A program made the translations under genes and the position numbers. A DNA stretch of 22,981 nt from Nitrosomonadales bacterium (GTDB lineage: Bacteria > Pseudomonadota > Gammaproteobacteria > Burkholderiales > Gallionellaceae): assembly GCA_016716325.1 (NCBI GenBank), contig JADJWO010000006.1, positions 1 through 22,981 of the forward strand. The letters are read 5' to 3'. Shown here piece after piece: positions 11,675-19,105 of this stretch; position 1 is the first letter of the stretch, and every line of letters begins with the position of its first letter. Under the pieces are notes generated by a model that saw only the letters and a program-made list of their open reading frames with translations, searched no databases and was not told where the DNA came from.

Positions 11675-12594
11675 ATGTCGATGTCCGACCGCGACGGTTT
11701 CATCTGGTATGACGGCAAGCTCGTGCCCTGGCGCGACGCAACGACCCATGTGCTGACTCACACGCTGCATTACGGCATGGGCGTCTTCGAAGGCCTGCGC
11801 GCCTACAAGGCGGCAAACGGAACGGCGATCTTCCGCCTGCAGGAACATACCGACCGCCTGTTCAATTCGGCCTATATCTTCCAGATGAAGATGCCGTACG
11901 ACAAGGCGACCATCATGGAGGCCCATCGCGAAGTAGTGCGCGCGAACAAACTGGAATCCTGCTACATCCGCCCGATCGTTTTCTACGGTTCCGAGGCGAT
12001 GGGCATCGCCGCCACGACGCTGTCCACCCATGTCGCGATCGCGGCCTGGCCGTGGGGCGCCTATCTGGGCGACGAAGGCATGCAGAAAGGCATCCGCATC
12101 AAGACCTCCAGCTTCACCCGCCATCATGTCAACGTGAACATGTGCCGCGCCAAGTCGGTGACGACCTACGCCAATTCAATCCTCGCGCACCAAGAAGTCG
12201 CCAACGACAACTACGACGAAGCACTGTTGCTGGACGTGGACGGGTATGTGGCCGAAGGCGCGGGCGAGAACATCTTCATCGTCAAGAAGGGCAAGCTGTA
12301 CACGCCCGACCTGACCTCCTGCCTGGAAGGCATCACGCGCGACTCCATCTTCACGCTGGCCGGGGAAATGGGCATCGAGATCATCGAGAAGCGCATCACG
12401 CGCGACGAGGTCTATTGCGCTGACGAAGCATTCTTCACCGGGACGGCCGCAGAGGTCACGCCGATCCGCGAACTCGACCACCGGATCATCGGCTGCGGTT
12501 CGCGCGGCCCGGTCACGACGAAACTGCAACAGGCGTTCTTTGATTGTGTGGCAGGAAACATCCGCAACATGCCGGATGGCTGGACTACGTTTAA
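11675..12594 (+). CDS. ilvE: Branched-chain amino acid aminotransferase (class IV PLP enzyme), one frameshift near the end
   Basis: IlvE moves the amino group from glutamate to 2-keto acids in the last step of valine, leucine and isoleucine synthesis. The start is ATG 11675, nine bases after an AAAGGA ribosome site. FIWYDGKLVPWRDATTHVLT, HTLHYGMGVFEGLRAYK and VAEGAGENIFIVKKGKLYTP are family signatures. The PLP-binding lysine falls at residue 160 (NMCRAKS), the same place as in E. coli IlvE. As read, the frame runs through into the next gene to 12805. If the AAA at 12556-12558 had one more A, the end would read DCVAGKHPQHAGWLDYV and stop at a TAA at 12592-12594. That gives about 306 residues, the normal length, and leaves a proper start signal for the next gene. 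I take the correction as real. The gene probably leads an ilvE-zinc finger-waaF-algC group. Confidence 0.93.
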
Positions 12595-12604
12595 GGGGAA
12601 CCAC

Positions 12605-12805
12605 GTGAACAAACAAGACATCACCCAGCGTTATATCGAAGTGACCGCGAAAGACCTGCCGCTCAGCTGCCCGATGCCGGACACACACCTGTGGAGCGCG
12701 CACCCGAAAGTGACGCTCCCGCTCAAGCACGGCGGCGAAGCGCGTTGTCCGTATTGCGGTACGCTGTATCGTTTCAAGGGCGAACTACCCAAGGGACATC
12801 ATTGA
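12605..12805 (+). CDS. Small CHCC zinc-finger protein (zf-CHCC family)
   Basis: A 66-residue protein starting at GTG 12605, with AAGGGG five bases upstream. It carries Cys22, His33, Cys48 and Cys51 in the pattern SCPMPDTHLWSAHP and GGEARCPYCGTLYRFKG, which fits the zf-CHCC family (Pfam PF10276). In mitochondria a relative is a complex I subunit (NDUFS6-like); the role of the bacterial stand-alone versions is not clear to me. In other betaproteobacteria such a gene follows ilvE as a separate reading frame. Here it is in frame with ilvE only because of the presumed lost A at 12556-12558. The gap after the corrected ilvE stop is ten bases, so the two are likely co-transcribed. Confidence 0.8.
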   Translation: MNKQDITQRYIEVTAKDLPLSCPMPDTHLWSAHPKVTLPLKHGGEARCPYCGTLYRFKGELPKGHH

Positions 12806-12810
12806 AAAGT

Positions 12811-12943
12811 CCTTTGCACATCTACTGCGCTTGGTGATACTTCGTCGAAAAGTGGTTCCAAACCCTCATGTATAACCGCATACATTCCGACTTCCCGCCT
12901 CTTTTCTCCTTGCCCGACCTGCGCTCGCCACATTGTGCAAAGG
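12811..12943. repeat. Widely spaced 10-base inverted repeat flanking the waaF leader
   Basis: CCTTTGCACA at 12811-12820 and TGTGCAAAGG at 12934-12943 are exact inverted copies 113 bases apart. They bracket the gap between the zinc-finger gene and waaF. In RNA they could close a long stem that presents or hides the region just before the waaF start at 12963. A chance match is possible at this length. Confidence 0.3.
12871..12876 (+). promoter_or_regulatory. Possible -10 element for waaF
   Basis: TATAAC matches five of six consensus bases and lies about 90 bases before waaF in the longest non-coding gap of this gene group (12806-12962, 157 bases). No convincing -35 sits 16-18 bases upstream, so this is weak. 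The rest of the gap shows no terminator. Confidence 0.25.
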
Positions 12944-12962
12944 TCTTGATGCCTGCCCCATA

Positions 12963-14003
12963 ATGCGCAGAATCCTCATCATCGGCCCCAGCTGGGTAGG
13001 CGATGCCATGCTGGTACAGCCGATGTTGCTGCGTCTCAGGCAACGCCATCCGGACTGCCTCATCGACGTGCTGTCCCCGCCCTGGACCGCCGCCCTGTTG
13101 CGCGCCATGCCGGAAGTGCATGAAGTCATCATCAACCCTTTCCCGCATGGCGCATTGCACCTCGGCGAGCGCTACCGGCTCGGCAGGCGATTGCGTACAG
13201 CGCGCTACGACCAGGCCATCGTGCTGCCCAACTCGCTGAAATCGGCCCTCGTCCCGTTCTTTGCGCACATCCCGTTACGCACCGGTTTCGTCGGCGAAGC
13301 CCGCTACGGGCTGCTCAACGACCTGCGCAAGCTGGACAGGATCGCGCTGCCGCTGATGGTGGAACGCTTCGCGCAACTCGCCGAGGCGCCCGGCACGCCG
13401 GTCCGGCGCCCCATTCCCGATCCGGCTCTGACCATCCCGGTGGCGCAGCGCGATGCCGTTCTGGAAAAGCTGGGCCTGACGCTGGACAAACCCGTCGCAG
13501 CGTTCTGTCCCGGCGCCGAATATGGCCCGGCGAAACGCTGGCCGGAGGCTTATTTCGCCGAGACCGCGCAACATCTGCAACAGCACGGTTATACGGTGTG
13601 GCTGATCGGTTCCGGCAAGGATCGTCCGGTCGCCGAAGAGATCGACCAGCTCGCGGGCGGCTCGTGCGCCAATCTGTGCGGGAGAACGGATATCGGCGAG
13701 GCCATCGCCCTGCTGTCCTGCGCACGCCTGGTCATCAGCAACGATTCCGGCCTGATGCACCTGGCGGCCGCGCTGGATCGCCCGATGCTGGCGCTGTTCG
13801 GCTCCAGCAGCCCGCAGTTCACCCGCCGCTGTCCGCGAAAGCGCATATCCTCAAGCTCGATATTGAGTGCAGCCCCTGCTTCAAGCGCGAATGCCCGCTC
13901 GGGCATTTCGATTGCATGATGAAACTCCCCCGGACTGGCTTGGGAAAAGTTGCGCCGGATCGATCCCAGTCTCGATCCAGCAATGGAGCGACACGATGCG
14001 TGA
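12963..14003 (+). CDS. waaF: ADP-heptose:LPS heptosyltransferase II (two frameshifts near the 3' end)
   Basis: WaaF adds the second heptose of the lipopolysaccharide inner core on the cytoplasmic face of the inner membrane. The start at ATG 12963 gives MRRILIIGPSWVGDAMLVQP, the typical N-terminus; the ten codons before it begin with TTG and do not match. PGAEYGPAKRWP and LVISNDSGLMHLAAAL are the GT-B/family 9 donor-binding motifs. CCC at 13822-13824 seems to lack one C; restoring it joins SSPQFTP to PLSAKAHILKLDIECSPCFK and RECPLGHFDCMMKL. A C5 run at 13927-13931 seems one base too long; shortening it gives LAWEKLRRIDPSLDPAMERH and a TGA at 14001-14003. The corrected length, about 346 residues, is normal. 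It overlaps the next start by eight bases. Confidence 0.9.
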
Positions 14004-15374
14004 CATCCCCAAGGAGATTTTCAAGGCCTATGACATCCGCGGTATCGTCGGCAAATCACTGACTGACGATATCGTCGAACGGATCGGCCATGCCATCGGC
14101 TCCGAAGCCGTGGCGCGCGGCCAGCGTGGCATCGCCATCGGCTATGACGGACGCCTGTCCGGCCCCGCCTTCGCGCGGGCGCTGGCGCGCGGCATCCCGG
14201 AACAGCGGCATCGACGTCATCGATGTCGGCATGGTCGCCACGCCGATGACCTATTTCGCCGCCTTCCAGCTCAACACCAACTGTGCGGTGATGATCATAA
14301 GCAGCCACAACCCGCCCGATTACAATGGCCTGAAGATGGTACTCGCCGGCGAGACCTTGTCCGGCGAGACGATACAGGCGCTGCGCCAGCGCATCGAACA
14401 GAACGATCTCACACATGGCACGGGCAGCTACGCACAATACGACATCGCGCCGGAATATCTCGCGCGCATCGTTGGCGACATCAAACTGGCCCGCCCGATG
14501 AGCATCACCGTGGATTGCGGCAACGGCGTGGCAGGCGATTTCGCCGCCAAACTGTATCGCGGTCTCGGTTGCGAGGTGACCGAACTGTTCTGCGAAGTGG
14601 ACGGAAATTTCCCCAACCACCATCCGGACCCGTCCGATCCGCACAATCTTGAAGACCTGATCACCGCGCTGGCGGATAACGGCAGCGAACTTGGGCTGGC
14701 TTTCGACGGCGACGGCGACCGCCTCGGCGTGGTCACCAAGGACGGAAAGATCATTTATCCGGATCGCCAGTTGATGCTGTTCGCCGCCGACGTACTGGAC
14801 CGCCACCCGGGTGCCGAGATTATTTTCGACATCAAGTCCACGCGCAACCTGTTCGACTGGATACGCAGGCACGGCGGCAAACCGATGCTATGGAAGACCG
14901 GCCATTCGCTGGTGAAGGCCAGGATGCGCGAGACCTGGCGCGCTGCTGGCTAAGCGAGATGAGTGGCCACATGTTCTTCAAGGAGCGCTGGTACGGTTTC
15001 GACGACGGCCTGTATGCGGGCGCGCGACTGCTGGAGATACTGGTAAGCTGGGCAACCCGAGTGCCGCGCTGAACGCGTTGCCGGATGCGGTCTGCACGCC
15101 GGAACTGCACGTCCGTACCGCAGAAGGCGAAAACCATGCGCTGATCGCACGACTGCAGAAGGAAGCGCATTTCGACGGCGCGCTCGACGTCATCACGATA
15201 GACGGCCTGCGCGTGGAATATCCGGACGGCTTCGGGCTGATGCGCCCGTCGAACACCACGCCGGTGATCGTGCTGCGCTTCGAGGCGGACGATGTCGCCG
15301 CGCTGGAACGGATACAGGAAAGTTTCCGCCGCATCCTGCTGGCGGCCGCACCGGCATTGCAGCTGCCGTTCTAG
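13996..15374 (+). CDS. algC: Phosphomannomutase/phosphoglucomutase (frameshifted)
   Basis: This enzyme interconverts hexose 6- and 1-phosphates (mannose, glucose), feeding LPS core and exopolysaccharide synthesis. The start is ATG 13996 (MRDIPKEIFKAYDIRGIVGK), with GGAG seven bases upstream, overlapping the waaF stop as ATGCGTGA. All four active-site loops are seen: the phosphoserine loop ISSHNPPDYNGLKM, the metal loop FDGDGDRLG, the sugar loop EMSGHMFFKERWYGFDDG, and the phosphate loop RPSNTTPVIVLRF. The best match is the bifunctional PMM/PGM (AlgC/ManB) branch, about 460 residues. Frame breaks: a C run at 14196-14198 one base too long (correcting it gives RGIRNSGIDVIDVG), two near 14930-14953 around the ASEMSGH segment, and one near 15040-15050 before GNPSAALNALPD. 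The gene ends at TAG 15372-15374. The symbol is by similarity only; manB is equally used. Confidence 0.88.
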
Positions 15375-15388
15375 CGATCCGGGAACGA

Positions 15389-15892
15389 TCAGTGTCCGAG
15401 TAGCTTGAGCAACGCATCAATCGTTAGCTCTTTGCCTCGGCCAGCCTGCAAACATTCAGCGCCATAATTCAGCGCATAGTTGCCGTGCAGGGTTGCGTCA
15501 TTATTCACATGGGGCGCGAACTGCTTTTTAAGTGTTGCCGCATCACCCGTTGCAGGTTTCCCAATTAGCCGCAACATCATTGCCTCAAAGCATGGCTCGG
15601 ATTTCAGGACTTGAATCTTCTTCGTCCGCGCCAGCTTTTCAGTCTTAGCATTCCAGTCGGTGTCGGTATCCAGCAGCGCTGCGACCACATCGTAGTCGGC
15701 ATTGGCTATTTGGCGAGCCGTCCAGTCAACGACATGCAACGCACCTTTGCCACCAGCTTGCTTAATTTTAACTATCAAATTGCCTTCTCGCGGCACGTAC
15801 AAATGCTTAACGTGTTTGAGAAACGCCTCTTCATGGCGCCCCTCTCCAACGAGTAACAATGTCCGATGTACTTTCCAGTGTTTCATGGGCAC
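15389..15892 (-). CDS. RloB/AbiLii-like TOPRIM-fold protein, partner of the adjacent ATPase
   Basis: A 167-residue protein that reads as a compact TOPRIM domain. LLLVGEGRHEEAF (residues 12-24) supplies the GEG glutamate, AALLDTDTDW (71-80) the DxDxD metal motif, and SEPCFEAMMLRLIG (98-111) corresponds to the NPCFExWLLLH-type motif of RloB. RloB and AbiLii proteins are found beside an ATPase (RloA/AbiLi) in restriction loci and abortive-infection systems and are presumed nucleases. The start is GTG 15892, two bases after the ATPase stop; ATG 15886 is an alternative and neither has a clear ribosome site, so translation is probably coupled. It is the last gene of the island and converges on the phosphomannomutase gene with a 14-base gap. 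The function is inferred from fold motifs and context. Confidence 0.72.
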   Translation of the reverse strand: MPMKHWKVHRTLLLVGEGRHEEAFLKHVKHLYVPREGNLIVKIKQAGGKGALHVVDWTARQIANADYDVVAALLDTDTDWNAKTEKLARTKKIQVLKSEPCFEAMMLRLIGKPATGDAATLKKQFAPHVNNDATLHGNYALNYGAECLQAGRGKELTIDALLKLLGH

Positions 15893-15894
15893 TA

Positions 15895-17085
15895 TCAGAA
15901 AACGGGCACAGCGCCGTATGCGCCCGCCATGTATTTGGCGTAATAGTTATCGTCGTTGCGAATACCCTCTACCGCATCCATCCTGCTGGCTGAGCTTTCG
16001 CACTCCTCACTTTTCTGCACCAACATCACCTGTGACTTGTGAACGAGGTTCAACACTTCGACCGCATGGCAAGTGAACAACAGTTGCGCTTGGTGCGGGT
16101 TGGTTGAGGGATTGGCAAACAGATCGAGGATCGGTTCCAGCATGTGCGGGTGCAGATCGTTTTCAAATTCATCAATGACAGCCAAGCCGCCTATTTCCAA
16201 GGTTTCCAGCAAGCGCGACAACAGCACGAATGCACCTTGCGTGCCACTGGATTCGAGTGCGAATCGCAACTTGAATTCGCCCGCTTTATTCTTGTGCACA
16301 CCAAATGGCACCCACACCTTTTGAGTCGGCTCCTGCGGGTTGTTCAGCGACAGCTCTTGCAACTCAACACCAGACAAACCCAAGTCCCAAGAGGACAGCA
16401 ATTGCTCCATCCGACTGCGCTGCTCTGGATGAACTGAGAAATGCTGTGCCGCCACTTGCACATCTTGGCTACCCATCGGCACACGGCCATACACATTCAC
16501 ATTGGTATTCACATAAGGCGTTGTCATGCGCACTGCCAGCGGCACGCCAAATTGCGCCGCCCATGCGATGAGCGAAACATTCGGGCGCACCTTGCGCGCT
16601 TCCTGAGCTGCCAAGCCGAAGTCCTGTTGCTTAATCACATAAGCATTGGCCGCTGCATCCCAGTCACGGATAAAGACGTAGCTGAAGCGCTCGCGCTTCT
16701 GATAAAGCGCCTCATGTAGCACTCGCTGTGGCGTGCAGCGCAACACATAGCGCCACAGCTTGCCATCGAAATCCAACGTGCATTCCAACTCTGTTGGCTC
16801 CTTGGTTGCTGCCGCATGCGGAGCAACGGGGATACCACCATCGTGCGGACTTTGGAATGACTGCGAAACGAACCAAGCAATGAACGCCATCGGTTTCAGC
16901 AATGCCGTTTTGCCGCTACCGTTCGGGCCAATCACCGCCATGAGCTTGGAAACACGCTCGCCCGTCGGCACCTCGTGCATCCATTCAGTCATGGAGACCT
17001 TACGGCTGATAGTCAGATCGACTTCAACACGCTCGCGGAACGACTGGAAGTTTGAGAACGCATAGCTATGCAGCAATTTATTCAC
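15895..17085 (-). CDS. AAA/ABC-type ATPase, RloA/AbiLi-like
   Basis: A 396-residue SMC/ABC-like ATPase of the AAA_15/AAA_21 kind. Walker A is GPNGSGKT (53-60). The signature-like turn is ESSGTQG (278-284), Walker B is LAVIDEFEND (301-310) and the switch histidine is in FTCHAVEVL (337-345). The C-terminus, NYYAKYMAGAYGAVPVF, has the YxAGxYGAxP ending that I associate with RloA/AbiLi proteins. The start is GTG 17083-17085, in frame with LLHSYAFSNFQSF, the usual edge strand; there is no good ribosome site, only AAAG directly before it. The downstream partner is a RloB-like protein two bases away. In such pairs the ATPase is thought to sense infection and control the toxic partner. PrrC-like nuclease activity is not suggested, since no extra C-terminal domain exists. 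Confidence 0.82.
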   Translation of the reverse strand: MNKLLHSYAFSNFQSFRERVEVDLTISRKVSMTEWMHEVPTGERVSKLMAVIGPNGSGKTALLKPMAFIAWFVSQSFQSPHDGGIPVAPHAAATKEPTELECTLDFDGKLWRYVLRCTPQRVLHEALYQKRERFSYVFIRDWDAAANAYVIKQQDFGLAAQEARKVRPNVSLIAWAAQFGVPLAVRMTTPYVNTNVNVYGRVPMGSQDVQVAAQHFSVHPEQRSRMEQLLSSWDLGLSGVELQELSLNNPQEPTQKVWVPFGVHKNKAGEFKLRFALESSGTQGAFVLLSRLLETLEIGGLAVIDEFENDLHPHMLEPILDLFANPSTNPHQAQLLFTCHAVEVLNLVHKSQVMLVQKSEECESSASRMDAVEGIRNDDNYYAKYMAGAYGAVPVF

Positions 17086-17097
17086 CTTTATTTTAAC

Positions 17098-17153
17098 TTT
17101 TCAACAGTTTTTTGTTGAAAACGAAAATTAGCATGAAATAAATTGGCGAGCAA
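17098..17153 (-). promoter_or_regulatory. Possible promoter and palindrome ahead of the second ATPase pair
   Basis: On the minus strand TTGCTC (17153-17148) and TAATTT (17130-17125) are 17 bases apart and each match three of six consensus bases, a weak promoter. Transcription would begin near 17118, inside a perfect inverted repeat TTTTCAACA / TGTTGAAAA (17098-17106 and 17113-17121, 6-base centre). This is the layout expected for repression at the start site. It could instead form a hairpin just upstream of the GTG at 17085. Either reading is inference. Confidence 0.35.
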
Positions 17154-17172
17154 GAAATATATAGCTCACCAA
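17143..17172 (-). terminator. Possible intrinsic terminator after the first ATPase/nuclease pair
   Basis: The minus-strand transcript reads UUGGUGAGC, a 12-base loop, then GCUCGCCAA, which pairs over nine bases with one G-U wobble. It is followed by UUUAUUUC. It starts 24 bases after the stop of the upstream gene. The loop is long and the U-run is interrupted, so termination may be partial. Confidence 0.4.
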
Positions 17173-17195
17173 AGCAATACATTACCTAGTGAGGT

Positions 17196-17834
17196 TTATT
17201 CTGCAGGCGGAAACCATCGGAGAAGCGAGTTTCTCAGTGTATGAAACGCTGTGTCGGTGCATCCTCGCGCAGTTACCCGCTGTGCCAATTGCTGATAGAT
17301 GGCGGACGACCTCCCCTTTTTGGATTGGCGGAGCACCCATTCGGCAGCTTCTTTGGGACGATTTGGCTTTGCCTCGTTCTGCTTCCAGAACCCTTGATTT
17401 TCCAGTGCGATGCGAAGCGTGGCGAATCCACCTTCAAAACCTAAGGCCGTGCAAACGTGGGGGCTATCCTGCCATAGCCAGTTTTCCAATTCCGGGGAGA
17501 TGACTACTGAACATCCGCAATCGACTGCCCAGCCCGCATTGGAAAGATGTTCGTTTAGGCGTTGCGAAATAGCCTCCGCGCCCGGCGAGCCATCCCATTC
17601 GGCATCGACAATGACGACTGCATATCGGTGAGTGCTGGCATAAGGCTGCAAGAATTCATTTGCACGGGTGTAAAGCCCCGGGTCATTCTGTCCGTGGGCG
17701 ACCAGCAAATCCTGACGAATATCGAAGTCAAAATGCCCGCATCCCACTGCATGATGGAATGCGTCTCGTGAGAAAAAGCCCTTGAGCATTCCCTCCATAT
17801 TCTTGTCCGCCACCAGAAATAGACAATCCCTCAT
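17196..17834 (-). CDS. Small TOPRIM-like partner protein (MAD4-like), function unknown
   Basis: A 212-residue protein. It begins MRDCLFLVADKNMEGMLKGF, then DPGLYTRANEFLQPYAS, YAVVIVDAEWDGS (71-83) and ISPELENWLW (112-121). The order strand-Glu, then D-x-E-x-D, then a Glu/Trp helix resembles a divergent TOPRIM fold, but the classic GEG and DxD are absent. From memory it resembles the small proteins next to AAA ATPases in methylation-associated defence systems (named MAD4); I cannot verify that here. The ATG at 17834 overlaps the ATPase stop as ATGA, so translation is coupled. It ends with TAA at 17196-17198. The likely role is effector or regulator of the ATPase, by analogy with other ATPase-TOPRIM pairs. 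Confidence 0.65.
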   Translation of the reverse strand: MRDCLFLVADKNMEGMLKGFFSRDAFHHAVGCGHFDFDIRQDLLVAHGQNDPGLYTRANEFLQPYASTHRYAVVIVDAEWDGSPGAEAISQRLNEHLSNAGWAVDCGCSVVISPELENWLWQDSPHVCTALGFEGGFATLRIALENQGFWKQNEAKPNRPKEAAEWVLRQSKKGRSSAIYQQLAQRVTARGCTDTAFHTLRNSLLRWFPPAE

Positions 17835-19105
17835 CCCAGTACTCCGGTCGCGAATAGCTCACCGAGATTCAGCGCAGATTGCCATACACGCAAGCGAGGA
17901 TGATCGCTGCCGCGCACAATATCCACAGCCCCCTCATCTGTCTTGCCAAAGCAGAGTATTTGCTTTGACCGTAGCAGGCTGAGCACAACAGGGGAATGTG
18001 TGGCGCACAACACCTGCGCATCATAAACAGAGGACAACGACTGCATCACAGTCTCCATCGCCTTGGGATGAATGCCATTTTCGGGTTCTTCGATCAGCAC
18101 CACGCTCGGCGTCGTCGGTGCGTAAGCCAGCAACGTCAGGGCGAGTAATCGCAACGTTCCGTCGGAAAGTACCCATGAAGGGGCGACCAAGCCGCTCTTG
18201 TATTTCAACTGGATATAACGCGAGCGATCTTCAGGCTTCTCGCAAGTCAGCACATCTTCCAGATCATCTAGCGTCGTCGCCAAATGTGCCACCCAGTCCG
18301 CCTTAACTTTTTTATAGCCTTCTTTTTCGAGTGCATGTACCACCCACGGCAGGTTCGAGCCGTCCGGCAGGAAATCAGACGGAGAGCCTGCCGGTGAAGG
18401 CATACGCATTTTTTCCGCATTGAGCATCAAGCGGTGGATACCCTCCATCAACACCCGCTTTGCCCACGTTGCAGCCGGGAACTTCTGTTCATCTTCCGGC
18501 AGGTTGGCGAGTGCGCTTTTGGTAGGGCCAAGGCGGAATAAGTTATTCCATTCCGACGTTTCTGAACGGAAATAATCGTTCCCACTTTCAACGACTTTAT
18601 TGACCACTTTGCGCCAACCCGTCGGACTGTTTTTGTTTTGCGGTTGAACAATGTGATCCGGGGCGCCTTCCGGGCACGGAAATAGCGTCTGCTGATGAGT
18701 CGCTTGCGGCTTGATTTCCTTACACAGCCACAAGGTTTCATAGTCAAAGCCCAAGCGACCGTCGGTATGAATCCCCAACTCATAACGTGCGTAACGATAA
18801 TTTTGTCCAAGCTTCTCAACAATTTCACTAGGCAATTCCAAAGTCACGGCGATTTCAACACCGCCCCCTTGCCGCAGCCAAGTCAAATCCAGAGGGTCAA
18901 CCGCACGCGGTGCAATATTCATACGTGCATTACCGAATACCGCTGCATCCAGTCCGCTGGAAAGGATGTCCCGCACCAGAAGCAAGGCATCAAACAGCGT
19001 GCTTTTGCCGCAAGCATTCGGCCCCACCATCACCAGAAACGGATCGAAATCGACCGAGACATAGCGCAAGGCGCGCAGACCTTTGACTTCCAATTGCCGA
19101 ATCAT
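17831..19105 (-). CDS. ABC/SMC-type AAA ATPase co-translated with hsdMS
   Basis: A 424-residue ATPase of the AAA_21 kind. Walker A is GPNACGKST (28-36). LSDGTLRLLAL (313-323) is the ABC signature region, VVLIEEPENGIHP (335-347) is Walker B with its catalytic Glu, and CATHSPVVLSLL (367-378) holds the switch His. A middle insert of about 200 residues separates the two halves, as in OLD-, RecF- and MAD3-like proteins. No nuclease domain is fused; the C-terminus ends at LGELFATGVLG, so the nuclease is presumably supplied by the next gene. The ATG at 19103-19105 overlaps the hsdMS stop as ATGA, which ties its expression to the methylase. It differs widely in sequence from the second ATPase of the island at 15895-17085. 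The role in defence is inferred from context. Confidence 0.82.
   Translation of the reverse strand: MIRQLEVKGLRALRYVSVDFDPFLVMVGPNACGKSTLFDALLLVRDILSSGLDAAVFGNARMNIAPRAVDPLDLTWLRQGGGVEIAVTLELPSEIVEKLGQNYRYARYELGIHTDGRLGFDYETLWLCKEIKPQATHQQTLFPCPEGAPDHIVQPQNKNSPTGWRKVVNKVVESGNDYFRSETSEWNNLFRLGPTKSALANLPEDEQKFPAATWAKRVLMEGIHRLMLNAEKMRMPSPAGSPSDFLPDGSNLPWVVHALEKEGYKKVKADWVAHLATTLDDLEDVLTCEKPEDRSRYIQLKYKSGLVAPSWVLSDGTLRLLALTLLAYAPTTPSVVLIEEPENGIHPKAMETVMQSLSSVYDAQVLCATHSPVVLSLLRSKQILCFGKTDEGAVDIVRGSDHPRLRVWQSALNLGELFATGVLG

Noticed and set aside
11675..12805. A natural IlvE-CHCC zinc-finger fusion protein
   Set aside because: One added A at 12556-12558 restores a normal IlvE end and leaves a ribosome site and GTG start for a separate gene.
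12822..13268. Minus-strand open frame of 148 codons before and into waaF
   Set aside because: It lies opposite the well-supported waaF start and shows no family resemblance.
17098..17121. Palindrome read as a rho-independent terminator
   Set aside because: The stem is nearly all A-T and there is no U-run after it on the transcribed strand. The neighbouring stem at 17143-17172 fits better.
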